A stretch of DNA of 64,000 nucleotides, from assembly GCA_023897205.1 (NCBI GenBank), contig JAHWDD010000006.1, forward strand, positions 1,798,001-1,862,000, given 5' to 3'. The notes beneath the pieces were generated by a model. That model was not told the DNA's origin. It saw only the letters and a program-made list of their open reading frames with translations, and made no database searches. The DNA comes from Exophiala sp. HKRS030. Its lineage: Eukaryota; Ascomycota; Eurotiomycetes; Chaetothyriales; Herpotrichiellaceae. Positions 9,838 to 21,966 of the stretch are shown in pieces. Position numbers and translations under genes: made by a program. Position 1 is the first letter of the stretch; each line of letters begins with the position of its first letter.

Positions 9838-11171
9838 GATGGGCAGTTGGCCTTGGTCAACCACACGCAAGGTGATGAGATATTGCCTGCGTCAGGATTG
9901 TCCTGCAGCGACCGACACAGTGTTATGGAATGGCTAGAAGGTCCCTTGAGCTGTATAGGGAGGTTTCGAGGTTTCGCCCCCAGCTTTGTCTTCTGTGCTA
10001 CGGGCCGTGGAATCAGCCATGGCATGAGGGAAACCCTCGGACACTACCTTCGGCATCCAGCTGCTTCGGTGGCGAGAAGCCTCATCCAGCATCGTTCAAG
10101 CGCTGTCCGTGGTAAGGTCCGCGAGAGAGTCGATGTTTCCATTGCGGGTCACCCTCGCCGGCGGCTGACGGTGCTCTGGTCTCAAACAGTGCTGCTGCTG
10201 GTGTCGTTACGTGGAGTCAGCCTTCTTTCTGTGGAGAAGAAGTTGGTGTCGGTGTTGTCGGCGTTGTCGGCTCTGGGTGTGAGGGGCGAGTCGCCCGGGC
10301 CAAACAGAATCCAGAACAACCAGGGAGTTTGTTCTACCATTATTCAAGGTTAGAAGGCTGTCTCACACTTGCCGTGGAAAGTGTTGATCGTGTGACAACA
10401 TGCTGGGCTTGGATCTGTATCACTGACGCTCTGGCCATTTCCACAGAAAAGCCCTAGATTGCTTACCAGCACCTCCGGCAAATGGTATTGCCCTTGAGAG
10501 ATATTCAGATGGTAGGAGACTCTTCTGACATCAAGCATCACAGAAGATACAGTTTGCATCGACCTTGTTTTAGTGTAAACTCCGCGGCGCCCGTGTTGCG
10601 CAATCAAGGGCATCGAAGCGATGATAGCAGGCTGGCAGGCCTAGGCGCTTTAGTATGCAGCATGCAATCAGGAGGATTTTGCGGCGAATGATGTAACATA
10701 AATCCCGTTCTGTGTGCCTTGCATCGAGTCTTCGCAGCGTTTGGTCCTTTGGCCCTGAACTACCCCGGTACACAGTTGTCTTCCTGGGGAGGGAGGGGGC
10801 AGCCTCGAAGATGCCTGAACGCCAGAGATCAGGTCGACTGGGGATGACTCGATTGATTGGCGCACAGACCCGATAGTCCAGGGTTTTGCAATTCGCTGTC
10901 TTCAGGACCAGGCGGCTGGTATTCCACGCTACCGAAACATCAGCAGATGATAAGCCGTCGACAAGTCGTTGTGGTGATTGTTAGACCTTATCTTTGGGTG
11001 CGTCTTGGTGGCACTTCATCTGTAACCAAATATCTCTTGAACAAGATATCACAACCTCAGCTCCTCCTATCAACCGATCTGCTTGCTGTTCACTTCTGTG
11101 ACCAGTGATTCTGTCGCGTCGTTAAAGTTAGTTTATGTAAGAGTAGTGGTGCTTCACAGCGCTGGCCACCA
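9838..11171. other. Long divergent intergenic region
   Basis: About 1.3 kb between the GGT-like gene and the Zn2Cys6 regulator. The only open frames have no recognisable protein character. A short imperfect GTTGTCGG-type repetition lies near 10230-10280. Confidence 0.5.
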
Positions 11172-13412
11172 ATGTCTGTGCCAACCACGATGGCTGCCCC
11201 AATGATGTTCAACCAGAGTCCATGGTACAAGACGGCGTGCTGGACATGTCGGGATCGCAAGGTCAAATGCGACAAAGTCTTACCGTGCCGCAACTGCACC
11301 GTGGCCGGGATAATGTGTTCATATCCGCCGCAAGTCCGTACTGTGCGAAGACCCAAGAAGGCCCAGGCCCGCTCAAATTCCAAGCAAAACGACGTTCTCA
11401 AGGAACGGATTGACAAGCTGGAAGCGTTGCTCAAAAAGCAATCGCCCGAAATCCATCTCGGGGATGATAGTGACAACCATAATGACAATGCCACCTTCAA
11501 CATCACCAGACCAGGGGACCAAGAAGAGGACACTGTGGACGATAGAACAAGTGCCTTGCCTACGAGCAGCCGACTCCAGCAGCCGACAAACCTGATGTCG
11601 CTTCTTGAGCGCATCGTCTCAGGTCAGAGTGACGACATACCATATCATGAACCACGAGATACCATGGAAAAGTCATGGAAACTGTCGCCCACCTCGGCGT
11701 CGGGGACCTTTGCACCGCAGCAGACCTTGATCGACTGCGACGCCAGCGACGCTGGCTATTGGAAGAAAATCGAGCAAGAGTGCGCAAGTCAAGTCTTTAT
11801 CAAACCGCCGGCAAATGCGAAAGCCAGCTCTCCCATCCAAGACCGAGCTCGACGAGAGCCGGTCGAAGAAACACCAATCATGTCTTTTCCATTTCAAGGG
11901 GCCAGCACTATAACCAATGTACCTTTGCTGTCCCTTGCACAACGACAGACTTGTTGGAAAAAGTATGTCGAAAATGTGGATCCGATCCTCAAAATTCTTC
12001 ACAAGAAGACAATGCAGACTCTTATCTTGACGCGCGATGAACACGCTTATACCATCAATGCCTCTTCCAAAGCTTTGATCCAAGCCCTCTGCCTCATGGC
12101 TGTGACTTCGATGTCCGATGCTGATGTTGTGGCCAATTTCGACACGGACAAGCATTCGGTGACACAACATTGTGCTTCACTCACTGAGCAAGCCCTAATG
12201 GCAGCCAAGTTCCTGGAGGCTCAAGACCTCAGCATCATCCAGGCTCTCCTGTTGTTCCTGTACTACCTCAGATGCGTCGAAGATCCGCGGTTCAGTGCAC
12301 TAAGTGGCATGGTCACCTTCCTAGCAGTTCGACTCGGGCTCAACCGCGATAGTGCTGCGTCAGGTCTGTCATGTCTCGAGGCGGAACTGCGCAGGCGGAC
12401 GTGGTGGCAGCTGGTCAATCTTGTTGATCATCCGGACGACTCGGGTCTAGATTACTTCCCATTTGGTATCGGGGCTGATACGCGGATGCCACTCAATGTT
12501 GACGACGATGAACTCGATGCCCAACACACAGGGCCGCAGGAAGAGCGGACAGGATTCACCGAGGCTAGCTTCTGCTTGATGCAGTACGAGGTGACGCGCA
12601 CGTTCCATCTCATCAAGTTTGAGCGTGCTCGGGCTTCTTCAGGGTGTAAGTTCAGAGCAGAAGAGGCTGAGCAACAGTTGTACTCCTCGCGAGAAGTCAT
12701 TCGCAACAAGTATTTTCAGGGTGACGGCAAGGAGGCTGCGGTTGCCGAATACGCTGCCAATGTAATTGCTATGGTGCTCGCTAAACGACGAATTCTCATG
12801 CATATCTCACCAGACCGCAACCGGACCGGCGAGGTCTTGCTTCCTGATGCTCAGGACCATCTGTTCCTGCTCGCAGTCCACGTGCTGGAATTATCTCGGG
12901 GCCTTCAAACCAATGCCAGTGCAGGGCGGTGGCGTTGGTTGAGTGCCACCTACTTTCAATGGTCTATTGCAGCCTTTGTGGTTAGGAACCTCACCATACG
13001 GCCGTCCAGCCCAGCAACCAACCGCGCCTGGCGTGCCGTCGATGGCTTGCTCGACCAGTGGCCAGCGTCAGTCCGCAATTGTGCTAAAGCAAATGCATTG
13101 AGAGGACTTCTGGCAGATGCAGCACGCGCTAGAGAGGCACAGAATCAAAATATCTGGACTTCTACTATATCGGCCTGGCCGAGTTCTAACTTCTCGTCTT
13201 TTCCACCAGCACCCCTGAGCCACCACAAGGCTGCGACCCGGGACAGGTGGATGGACTTGCAGAGGGAATGGACAGACTGTCGAAGCCCGCTACAGTCGTC
13301 CGTGGTGGGACCCGCATTGAAACCGTCGATGGGATTTGAGGGCTTTGGTGATTTCGTTCCTGATTTTGATGAGCTTGCCTGTGACATCGACTTCGGAGAG
13401 CTATTATCGTAG
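11172..13412 (+). CDS. Zn2Cys6 transcription factor with fungal-specific regulatory domain
   Basis: Single exon of 746 residues. The zinc cluster occupies C23, C26, C33, C39, C42 and C49 (CX2CX6CX5CX2CX6C). It is followed by a basic linker and a short predicted coiled coil (around residues 75-95, KERIDKLEALLKKQ). The middle region (about 230-560) has the fungal transcription factor regulatory domain, with the usual RRRTWWQLV segment. It is probably a nuclear, DNA-binding regulator. It lies between the GGT-like gene and the P450 gene, so local control of either block is possible but unproven. The absence of introns is unusual compared with its neighbours but common enough in this family. Confidence 0.92.
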   Translation: MSVPTTMAAPMMFNQSPWYKTACWTCRDRKVKCDKVLPCRNCTVAGIMCSYPPQVRTVRRPKKAQARSNSKQNDVLKERIDKLEALLKKQSPEIHLGDDSDNHNDNATFNITRPGDQEEDTVDDRTSALPTSSRLQQPTNLMSLLERIVSGQSDDIPYHEPRDTMEKSWKLSPTSASGTFAPQQTLIDCDASDAGYWKKIEQECASQVFIKPPANAKASSPIQDRARREPVEETPIMSFPFQGASTITNVPLLSLAQRQTCWKKYVENVDPILKILHKKTMQTLILTRDEHAYTINASSKALIQALCLMAVTSMSDADVVANFDTDKHSVTQHCASLTEQALMAAKFLEAQDLSIIQALLLFLYYLRCVEDPRFSALSGMVTFLAVRLGLNRDSAASGLSCLEAELRRRTWWQLVNLVDHPDDSGLDYFPFGIGADTRMPLNVDDDELDAQHTGPQEERTGFTEASFCLMQYEVTRTFHLIKFERARASSGCKFRAEEAEQQLYSSREVIRNKYFQGDGKEAAVAEYAANVIAMVLAKRRILMHISPDRNRTGEVLLPDAQDHLFLLAVHVLELSRGLQTNASAGRWRWLSATYFQWSIAAFVVRNLTIRPSSPATNRAWRAVDGLLDQWPASVRNCAKANALRGLLADAARAREAQNQNIWTSTISAWPSSNFSSFPPAPLSHHKAATRDRWMDLQREWTDCRSPLQSSVVGPALKPSMGFEGFGDFVPDFDELACDIDFGELLS

Positions 13413-13897
13413 TGGCCTATGGGTCTGCCTCAGATACATTTCATGACTTAGTGGTTGTACGGCCATTCGTATTCGAGAGATTCTACAGCTTGTAACTTGT
13501 AGAAACGTGATCGAGAACATATTTGCCGTCGAGGAATGACGGCCCAGGCGACCTCGTTGCTGGAGTTCCTAACACGGGCTGGTACTTAGCTTCGGCATTC
13601 TCGGAGGTGTATACTTAGCCCGATACAAGACTGCCACCATCAGATCGTTTGCCTTAGGCCCGAGCTCAGTGTGCGAGAGGTCCGGCCTGGAAGAATGGCA
13701 GAGCTGTTGGTTCGAAATGTGAGATGCCATTGTAGCGGGTTCGTCGACAAGGCCTGATTAATTACTTGCCAGCACTCTTAATGGTTCACGGTCGATCCAG
13801 CACCAGCTTCTTTCCGACAGCTTAATCGACACCGTCTGTAAACCAGGCATTTGTAAACAGAGACAGTTTGGTCTTTCGATTGTTCCGGCTGGAAGCT
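13413..13897. other. Intergenic region, regulator to P450
   Basis: About 485 bp in tandem orientation; it should contain the regulator's 3' end and the P450 promoter. I see no gene. Confidence 0.5.
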
Positions 13898-15656
13898 ATG
13901 GAGCTATCACTTGCATTGCTCGTAGTCCTCTTCGCAGGCACGCTCGTCTATGGTATCTCCCAGTACTTTTTCAAGAAGGAGCGACTGCCCAATGTAGAAT
14001 TCCTCCGGATCAGCGACAAGCCTGGCGGTAAGGCTGGAGACTCTGATGATGTGCAGGCGTTTCTCGACGACAGCCTGGGTGCCATCATGAAGGGGTATTA
14101 CCATGTGAGTCGAATTGAGGGCATGTGCTGGATGTCCTGAAGAGAGCTGACGCGGCGCGGCCTCCAGTACTCGAAACAAGGCAAGCACTTTCTCCTGCGA
14201 ACACCACGACAGGTGTACTTCATCGCAGCTCCTCAGTTCCTGGAGGAGATTCGCAAGCTTCCCGACAGCCAACTCAGCCAGCCAGCAGCAGCGATCATTA
14301 TTTTCCAGATCCGGCACAACTTCCACAAAGCCATTGAAGGGGACAGCTACCATTTCAACGTGGTTCGAGGCAAAATGAGGCAGGCTTTGACATTCCATTT
14401 GCCCGCACTTATCGAAGAATCTGGACACGCCTTCGACATGGAAGTTGGGAACAACGCTGGATGGAGGGAGTTGAAAGTGTGGACTTTGGTGTGCAAGATC
14501 GTCACTCGCATTACAAACCGCATGCTGGTGGGCGAGCCGCTCTGCAGGAACGAAGAGTATCTCCAGTTTTCCAACGACATTGCCCCGGCAGTCTTTGATA
14601 CCGCCTTGAAGATTCGCAACTATCCGGAATTTGTAAAGACCATCATGATGTACTTCATGACGGAACGTAAGCGACAACAAGCAGTGGCGAACAAATACCT
14701 TTTGCCTCTGATCAGACAGCGGCTCGCGTTGATGATTACGCCCGATGGGCAGGACAAGGTCGACAGACCTAATGATACAAGTAAGCGTTGTCTGGATTCC
14801 AAAACTAGATTAGAAGACTTTGCAATTGCTGACGTTTGGTGCATTATCAGTTCAATGGCTTTTGGACATGACTCCACCCGAAAAGAGAGATCCGGAAATC
14901 CTAATGCATAGATTGGTCCACATCAATGTGAATGCCATTCATGCGCCCGCGTACACCATCACGGAGTGCGTGTTCGACTTGTGCCGACACACCGAGATCC
15001 ATGAAGAGCTGCGGGAAGAAATTGCGGAGGTTATGGGTCCTCAAAGAGGACACAGTGCCGGATGGAGCAAGGACAACCTAGATCGGCTTCTCAAGCTGGA
15101 CAGCTTCATCCGGGAGTCATCTCGCCAGACGCCTATGAGTGCAGGTGTGTCTACTCCAGTATCTTTCTTGCCGGGAGTGTTGAACAGATCAAACTAATCG
15201 TTGAATGCAGTGAAAATGGAACGATACGCAGTCCGAGACACCACCCTTAGTGACGGCACCTTCATTCCCAAGGGCACTTCGATAGGCGTGATCGCGCATG
15301 GACGCCACATGGACAACGACATTATTCCCAATGCGAAAATGTGGGATCCGTTCCGATACGCGCGTCTGCGTGAAGGCCACAACCCAGCCGACATCGAAAA
15401 TACGTTCGCGGAAGCCAGTCCAGAGAACATGCTGTTTGGGATGGGGAGACACGCTTGTCCCGGTCGCCATTTTGCCTCGGTTTTATGTAAGATCTTTCTA
15501 GTTTGCACATTGGTCCGATACGATGTCAAGTTCATCGAGGGCCTAGCTTTGCCGCAGGGTCACTGGACGCAGAAGTTTCGACATCCGGATGTCGAGGCAA
15601 CAATCGCATGGAAGCCGAGATCTGCGGAGAAGAGGTTTGCTGGCATTTTTCATTGA
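13898..15656 (+). CDS. Cytochrome P450 monooxygenase
   Basis: Exons are 13898-14104, 14168-14780, 14851-15144 and 15211-15656, giving 519 residues. The N-terminus has a single hydrophobic anchor (MELSLALLVVLFAGTLVYG) for the ER membrane. The I-helix reads NAIHAPAYT, resembling the HTT-type I-helix of fungal P450s related to ent-kaurene oxidase rather than AGxDT. The K-helix ExxR is in FIRESSR. The heme loop FGMGRHACPG carries the cysteine ligand. Substrate unknown; relatives act in secondary metabolism or xenobiotic oxidation. No backbone synthase is nearby, so this is not an obvious biosynthetic cluster. It lies downstream of the Zn2Cys6 gene in the same orientation. Confidence 0.92.
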
Positions 15657-16633
15657 GTGATTCTCTTGAGAGGTGGAAGAGTGACTTGATAGAACTAACC
15701 CTGTTTCGGGATAAACAGCAAATGCAGCAGAATATGGTGGAACGCCAACGCACGCGGTACTGCTCCCTAGGACTAGATGCCTTAGGCACTCCAAGTACGC
15801 CGCCACCACTTATAGACACCAGAATTAGGTACCTCCTAGCTACCTCAACTGAGCCTGATGCGCCCAAGCACCTTAATTGTATGCATAATTATATGGGTAC
15901 AAGATACTGTACCTATGTCTGGGTACTAGGTCAATATGCTTAATAGGCGTTGTAGCCCCTATGCGCCTACAATGTTTTATCTATATTCACGAAACCCCTA
16001 ACCATAACGCCTTATAGTGAGCATACAACAAAATTAATTGAACGGAATAGTCGCATAGGTCTTTTATGGTCTGGACAGGTCATCACCGTATGTGCGTTTC
16101 ATGCGTTGGCGTTGTACTACATGTCCAAGTTTGCAAATGACTTTAGTCCCCAACCTCACACCTAAGCTAAGGTAGGCAGTCGTAAGTAGGGAGGCTCGCT
16201 TAGGCTTTCTAGGCACTCCCCCTCTACCTCTTACAGGCGTCACTTCCAGCCACCAGGGGTTTCGGCGACACATTACACCTTGAAGGGCCAAACGCATGGC
16301 GAACAAGGGTGCATATTCTACTAGGTTACAATCTGAACTAAAGGTCGATTCAGGCCGCGAGAAGATCAAGTATTTAGTAGCGTCACAGTGAGGCGAGGAT
16401 AGTCGCTCACTCGGTTCGCGCATGGGGTGTGGCGCGAGCGAGCAGTTCGATCACACCTTGGCACATGTCATTTCAATTGTCTATACAGTACCAAAGTAAG
16501 CTAACAGCCACTGCGTATCATGCAGACTGCGGGCTTAGAATCCTCGTACGAAGACATTGGGCAGCTCAGAGTCAGCTGCAGGGTCTCTTGTCAGTCCAGA
16601 TATACTCTGCCATCTTTTCCTCCAGGCGCAATC
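15657..16633. other. Intergenic region with possible degenerate repeat
   Basis: Nearly 1 kb, AT-richer than the flanking genes. It has no recognisable gene. On the minus strand 16064-16423 stays open for 119 codons, with a composition (many R, W, P) unlike the neighbours; I cannot assign it. A decayed transposon fragment is one possibility. Confidence 0.35.
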
Positions 16634-17152
16634 ATGAGCCAAGTTTGTCTCTTGGACTCTGAACGCTTATCAGCACTTCTCAAAGATGCGTTGTCATGGA
16701 GTGACCATGTTTCGTCGCTAATGGTTTCCGCTCTGAACGGCTCGATTCTTGCATATGCATACCGGAATACAACTCCTTCGATCAAGGATATACGGACTCA
16801 ATCTACAACCATGACCGCAGCCTATACCGTGGCTTCAGAGGATGTGCTTGTCTTTGAAGCGCAGAACATGGGCGCGATTTCAGTGGTTACACCTATTGCG
16901 GACCATATCCTACTGGCAGTGACCGGACCGGAACCGAAGAAGCAGAAGACAACATCATCAAAGGCAGGTGATGAAGAGCAAGACCACACTACGAATGGCG
17001 ATGCTGTGGAAGAGCTGGACCAAGAACACGCTGAAGCCGACGCTGAACATGAACATGAGCAGGTCCGTACAGACCTTGAGGCCGTCAGCCAGGGACTCGC
17101 CACGGTCCTAAGAGAAGAACTGGCGAGGTTGAAGTGGCCTGAGGATATCTGA
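16634..17152 (+). CDS. Roadblock/LC7 domain protein, LAMTOR2/Ego-like
   Basis: Single exon, 172 residues from the ATG at 16634. The frame is open upstream to another ATG at 16520, but the domain starts right after 16634 as in LAMTOR2 proteins. The N-terminal part shows the Roadblock pattern: a leading helix (SERLSALLKDAL), a NGSILAYA beta turn, then a strand ISVVTPIADHILLAVTG that matches the RVA-x-LLL strand of LAMTOR2. After about residue 105 comes an acidic, Glu/His-rich linker and a final predicted helix. By homology it would belong to the Ragulator/EGO scaffold that anchors Rag GTPases to the vacuole for TORC1 amino acid signalling. Family assignment is good; ortholog identity is inferred. 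Confidence 0.65.
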   Translation: MSQVCLLDSERLSALLKDALSWSDHVSSLMVSALNGSILAYAYRNTTPSIKDIRTQSTTMTAAYTVASEDVLVFEAQNMGAISVVTPIADHILLAVTGPEPKKQKTTSSKAGDEEQDHTTNGDAVEELDQEHAEADAEHEHEQVRTDLEAVSQGLATVLREELARLKWPEDI

Positions 17153-17741
17153 GGTAGCTCGGGGCCCTCACGAACGTACGGATTATATCGCAGAGGTCAC
17201 AGGTGCGATGCTAGCCCATACCGACACTTTTTAGCACGGCCGGGTTATCAGCGACCGCCCCTCCAGATCTCGCTAGCTGTCTGCATCCAAAATCTCCAAA
17301 CGGAACCTCATCAAACGGCCATAAGAACTACAATCCGAACAACGATATGCGACGGTCATGATGGCAGTGGCTGTTTTGAGCACCGTTTTCTCGGCTGAAT
17401 TGCGGTTGAGACGCTGGCTTCGCTTAAGGACGTTGGAGTAGCACCACCAAGGCGTATAAAGTGGTGCTATTTCACACCCCCGCACAACACCGCACAGGTG
17501 ACAGAGGCGACCTCTTAAGCCCCCCGGATATCGGTGCGCCCTTCTCCTCCCGCACCACTCACACTGATTTCCAAGCATTGTCGACCCAAAACTCCAATGT
17601 ACCTGTATTCACACTCGCAACTTGCTAGTATCTCCAGCTGCGCATCGTACTCCCTGGCCTTAGCCTATATCACACTGGTGTTCTGTCGTCTGCGACTGAC
17701 CTTGTCGTCGGTGGATTGGCGCACCCTCTTCGATAGGCGAT
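17153..17741. other. Intergenic region upstream of creC
   Basis: About 590 bp that must hold the creC promoter and leader. Short open frames here have no protein-like features. Confidence 0.5.
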
Positions 17742-20045
17742 ATGTTGTACGTCGGGCACTTATCCGTTCCTCAACTTACATCCCACTGATCTTGCGACCA
17801 CAGTGCTATCCCTCCTCCACCTAGATATCCTACGAATAGTAACTTGATAGCCACCACTCTCGAGACTGCAAATACTATTCATCACCGCGAAGGACCAGAG
17901 TATACATTTCAAGCTGGCGAAGGTTGCTGTTCCCCGCTGCGCCTCTGTCCCGCCTTACGTACTAACTCTGCTATCAGGTCGATACATTCTACGTGACGAC
18001 CTACAACTGGCGACACCGCCTCCGCATCCTTCAGAAGTTCCCATCATCAACCCAAATCCCCTCAGTACCGGCCTAAACCCACCAACGAGCGGCGTGAAGC
18101 TGTCTCTCGTTTCGCTGAATCCCAAACAGATCAACACCGATTTATACCGAACGACGACTGCCACTAGCAGTCTGTTGAGATGGAGGTCTCTGGGATTGAA
18201 TACTTCGAAAGAGTCCAAGGAGTCCAAAGAGTCTAGAGAAGCGAAAGAGGCCAAAGAGGCCAAAGAAGCTAAAGAAGCCAAAGAAGCCAGGGAGTTCAAG
18301 GATTTCGAGAAGGAGCCAAGATCCTCTCTTGACACGACCAGCGACATAAGTAACCCGGCAGCGTCAGCGAACGGCAGTAACAAATCAAGCGTCAAGGTCT
18401 TTGGCGAGGGCAATGCCGCACTGTCTCCGGTTATCAGCAGGGGTGACAATCTGAAGCGACGGAAACCCAAAAACAATATCATCAAGAGCAATTCTTCTTT
18501 CGTCTCCCGTGTCATCCCACACGAATCTCTGGCGAAGAAGCTGGTAGAGCGAGACCAGGGCGGAACATTTTGTTTTGCAAATATCAATCGAGCCTTCCAA
18601 TGGCTGGACCTCTCCTCAAGTTCGAAGCAAGATCCCATGACTAAGATTCTCTTCACCAAAGCTCACATGTTATGTCACGACGTGAATGCGTTGACCAAAC
18701 ACTCGACTCATCTGGATGTTATCATGGGATCCTCGGCGAGTGATATCATCTGGTACGAACCCATGTCCCAGAAATATGCCCGAATCAACAAGAACGGCGT
18801 CATCAATAATTCTGCTGTGGCCAAGATCAAATGGATACCGGGGTCGGAGAATCACTTCCTTGCTGCCCATGTGGACGGGATGCTAGTAGTTTATGACAAG
18901 GAGAAGGAAGACGCTCCTTATGTCTCGGAAGAACTGGTAGATGAAGGCATCAGTATTCCGGACGAGGATCAATCGACCCTGGTCATCACGAAGAGTGTCA
19001 ATTCCCAGAATCAGAGGACCAATCCTGTGGCATGCTGGAAGATTTCGAACCAGGCCATCATGGATTTTGCATTCTCGCCCGACAGCAAGCATCTGGCCGT
19101 GGTAGGAGACGACGGGTTCCTCCGGATAATCGACTATCTTCAGGAAAGGTATGTGCATGAAGTTCGTCAAAACCCTTTACCGTACTGATTTTCCAAAGAC
19201 TCACCGACATATACTCATCCTATTATGGCGCCTTCACATGTGTATGCTGGTCACCAGACGGGAAATATGTGCTCACTGGTGGTCAAGATGATCTGGTGAC
19301 TATTTGGTCCCTGGATGAACGACAGATCATTGCGCGATGCCATGGTCATGATTCCTGGGTCACCGCAGTCGCCTTTGACCCCTGGCGATGCGATGAACGA
19401 ACTTATCGTTTCGGGAGTGTGGGAGACGACTGCAAGCTCTTGCTCTGGGACTTTAGCGTTGGAATGCTCCATCGCCCTAAGGGGGTAAGCCGAACAACAA
19501 CTGATTTGACTTCTAATCCAGGACAGACTGACGCTGCAATACAGGTGACGGCTCGACCGAGAGGCAGCATCTCCGTACAGTCAGTCTCATTGCTTCGGCA
19601 ACGAACAGAGAGCACGAGCGTGGTCAATCGAATTCGATCAGATTCCAACCGTACCGGAAGTTTTAAAGAAGACATCGTTGATGAATCAGAATTCCTCAAT
19701 CATGCAGTTGACGCAAGAGCGCGAACTGCCGTCTTGCCTCCTGTCATGGTACGTTGGGATAGAAAAAGTGGCACCTAGCGTATGCTAACGATTGAAAACA
19801 GTCAAAGAAGATAGACGAGCATCCTCTCAGTGGGCTAGCATTTGAACAGGACTGCATCATCACATCCTGTTCGGAAGGTACGTACCCATCCACATGTGAT
19901 CAAATCTTCTACTTGTCGAGTCATGCAGCATGGCATGTGAAAATCGAGGCTGACTTCATCGCTAGGACACGTTCGAACCTGGGATCGACCTCGTGAGAAT
20001 GCCAACAGCAGCCAAATCAACCTATCGGAGAAGCCCAAAACATGA
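17742..20045 (+). CDS. creC: CreC-type WD40 protein, partner of the CreB deubiquitinase
   Basis: Seven coding exons: 17742-17746, 17804-17922, 17978-19148, 19199-19484, 19545-19748, 19802-19877 and 19966-20045, giving 646 residues. The first coding exon is only 5 nt (ATG plus two bases). Joining it to exon 2 gives the N-terminus [11 protein letters not shown], close to that of known CreC proteins, as is [16 protein letters not shown] in exon 3. Residues about 119-152 form a charged KES/KEA repeat. WD40 repeats follow, e.g. [21 protein letters not shown], then [18 protein letters not shown] and TIWSL, ending with GHVRTWDRP. In Aspergillus nidulans CreC stabilises CreB, a ubiquitin-specific protease acting in carbon catabolite repression. 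The creD homologue lies next downstream. Confidence 0.9.
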
Positions 20046-21966
20046 ACAGCCAAAAAAACGCTTTGACTTCGGTGTAGTAGAGTCCGATGCTTATCTCAGG
20101 CGAAATTGTCTTCTTGACCCATTCATGGGCCGCAGCTTTGCCGAGTAGCGAGATCGGCCTCAGATTCTAAGCGGGACTCGGACAGGTGGTCAATTCCAGG
20201 CTCTATCCTTATCGCCACGCGGTTTTAGACGAGCGACTGGAGGCGGCATCGCAACTGGAAATTTTCTGTCGGTACATAACATAGATGAGTGTAGTGGAAA
20301 GTACCCACTCCATCCGTGTCGAGAATCCGACGAAGATTTACTTGCAGCGAATCGCAGGGATGTTCCTGGACACTGTGGTACGGCTGAGAAATGCGGCGAG
20401 ATAGAGCGGGTCAGTGGTAGATCAACTATTTACATAGATAACAGGAGACGCTGCAGCGCAATCTGTGACGAAAGTGGAGCGACTCTTTGAACCCTCAATG
20501 TTTCCATCGTGGTCGAGTACGGAGTCGAGAGCCGCCGGATTACAAGAGCACTGCGGCGGTTCGACCAAATGGTGCCATGTAAATGAAGGAGGTTCCTGAT
20601 AAGTTGCAATGCTAGCATGACCCTCCGTATCAGGATCAGAAATTTTCTGTTCTATGGGAGGGCATGGTCTTTGTGATGTCATGTTGATTGGAATTACCAC
20701 GGTGGTGATGATGATGGATCATGTCCGGTCGTCGAGTACTGACTTGTACCAGCATAGAAAATAGGTACCTACAATAGGTAAAGTACTTACGGAGGACCTA
20801 CCTTAGGTAATTAAGCCTTGTTTGCATCGACTGGCGAGGGTTGTGTGCACAGTCCAGTATTGAACCTCGGATGGCCCGATGGGGGTGCTTGGATGGTAGT
20901 AAAAAGGGCCCCCAACGGATCTGTCGGCTCGGGCAAACGGTTGCCATCAGTCCGGGTAATAGAGTGCACAGAGGTCAGGGTTGCATCATCGCGAGAGCTG
21001 AGGGCTCGAGCTGTTTAGAGTAGGATGAAGGGGGCGCCACATGTGCGCCATCCCTTGTGCTGTCGCTCGCTTGACTCTGCAGGGGACTTGTGCATTTGGA
21101 GGGTTGAATTTGAGATGGAACCAATGGAGAGATGATTTGGAAGCAAAAAGGAAAGGAGATGCGGCTGGGGGTATGTAAGAAGTCAGGGTTATAGAGTTGT
21201 CGATACGAGTATGGAGTACTTGTACGGAGTACGAGTACGAGGGCTGACGGGGGAGACAAGAGACAAGATGCATCCCAAATCAAGTGAGATCTCTGACTGT
21301 GCGTCCATGTCAGGATGAGAAAGTGGCTTTGTAAGTAAAACGTGGACGAGGCGGGACATCAGCTTGGGACGGAAAACCAGGTTCATGACCTAGAGTCAGG
21401 CCTCTCAGACCCCAAAAGAACGAGGGGCATGATGGGATAATGGAATGTTTTCAAACATATCCCGGCTTCCGTAGCGGAAACAGTGTTTAGGGCATTAGGC
21501 AAGTATTACGGAGAAGGTTGGGGGAGTAAGTAGTATGTAGTACATAATTACTCCACGAGGACACAACTTTCGAACTTCGACCTGAATATCCGTAGGAAGG
21601 AATTCCGATTCTAGAACTGTTGCTTACTCTCTTTTCAAACAACGGCGAGCACGGCCAACACCATTCCTACGAGCACGAGGACGAGTTTACCCACGGCAGG
21701 ATTATGGATATGAGGTCGAGAGTCTCCGAATAACGCTGAACATCAATCCGGGCACCTGGAACGTATGGGTTGCTCTCATGACGACAGCAACATTGCAGCT
21801 TCCTCCGGCATATTTCCCAGTCTGACTACCCTAACGAATCGACCATCTGATTGCCTCGGAGCCTGTGTCCATCGCTTAAGACGGCCACGCGAGCGCAAAG
21901 AGAAGAGAAAACGTGGAAAGATACGAGTACGCAGGACGCAAAAGGCAATCTTGTGGTGTCAATAAT
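20046..21966. other. Long intergenic region downstream of creC
   Basis: Almost 2 kb without a convincing gene. It contains a 10-bp palindrome TAGGTACCTA (20762-20771), with related ACCTACCTTAGGT nearby, and one TACGGAGTA motif at 21223-21231. Parts may belong to the creC 3' UTR or to the leader of the following genes. Confidence 0.5.

Noticed and set aside
9847..10353. 168-codon plus-strand frame upstream of the Zn2Cys6 gene
   Set aside because: Starts inside the GGT-like promoter, shows no domain or protein-like pattern, and opens with GTG/TTG-rich repeats.
11172..15656. Secondary metabolite cluster around the regulator and P450
   Set aside because: No polyketide synthase, NRPS, terpene cyclase or other backbone enzyme lies in the window.
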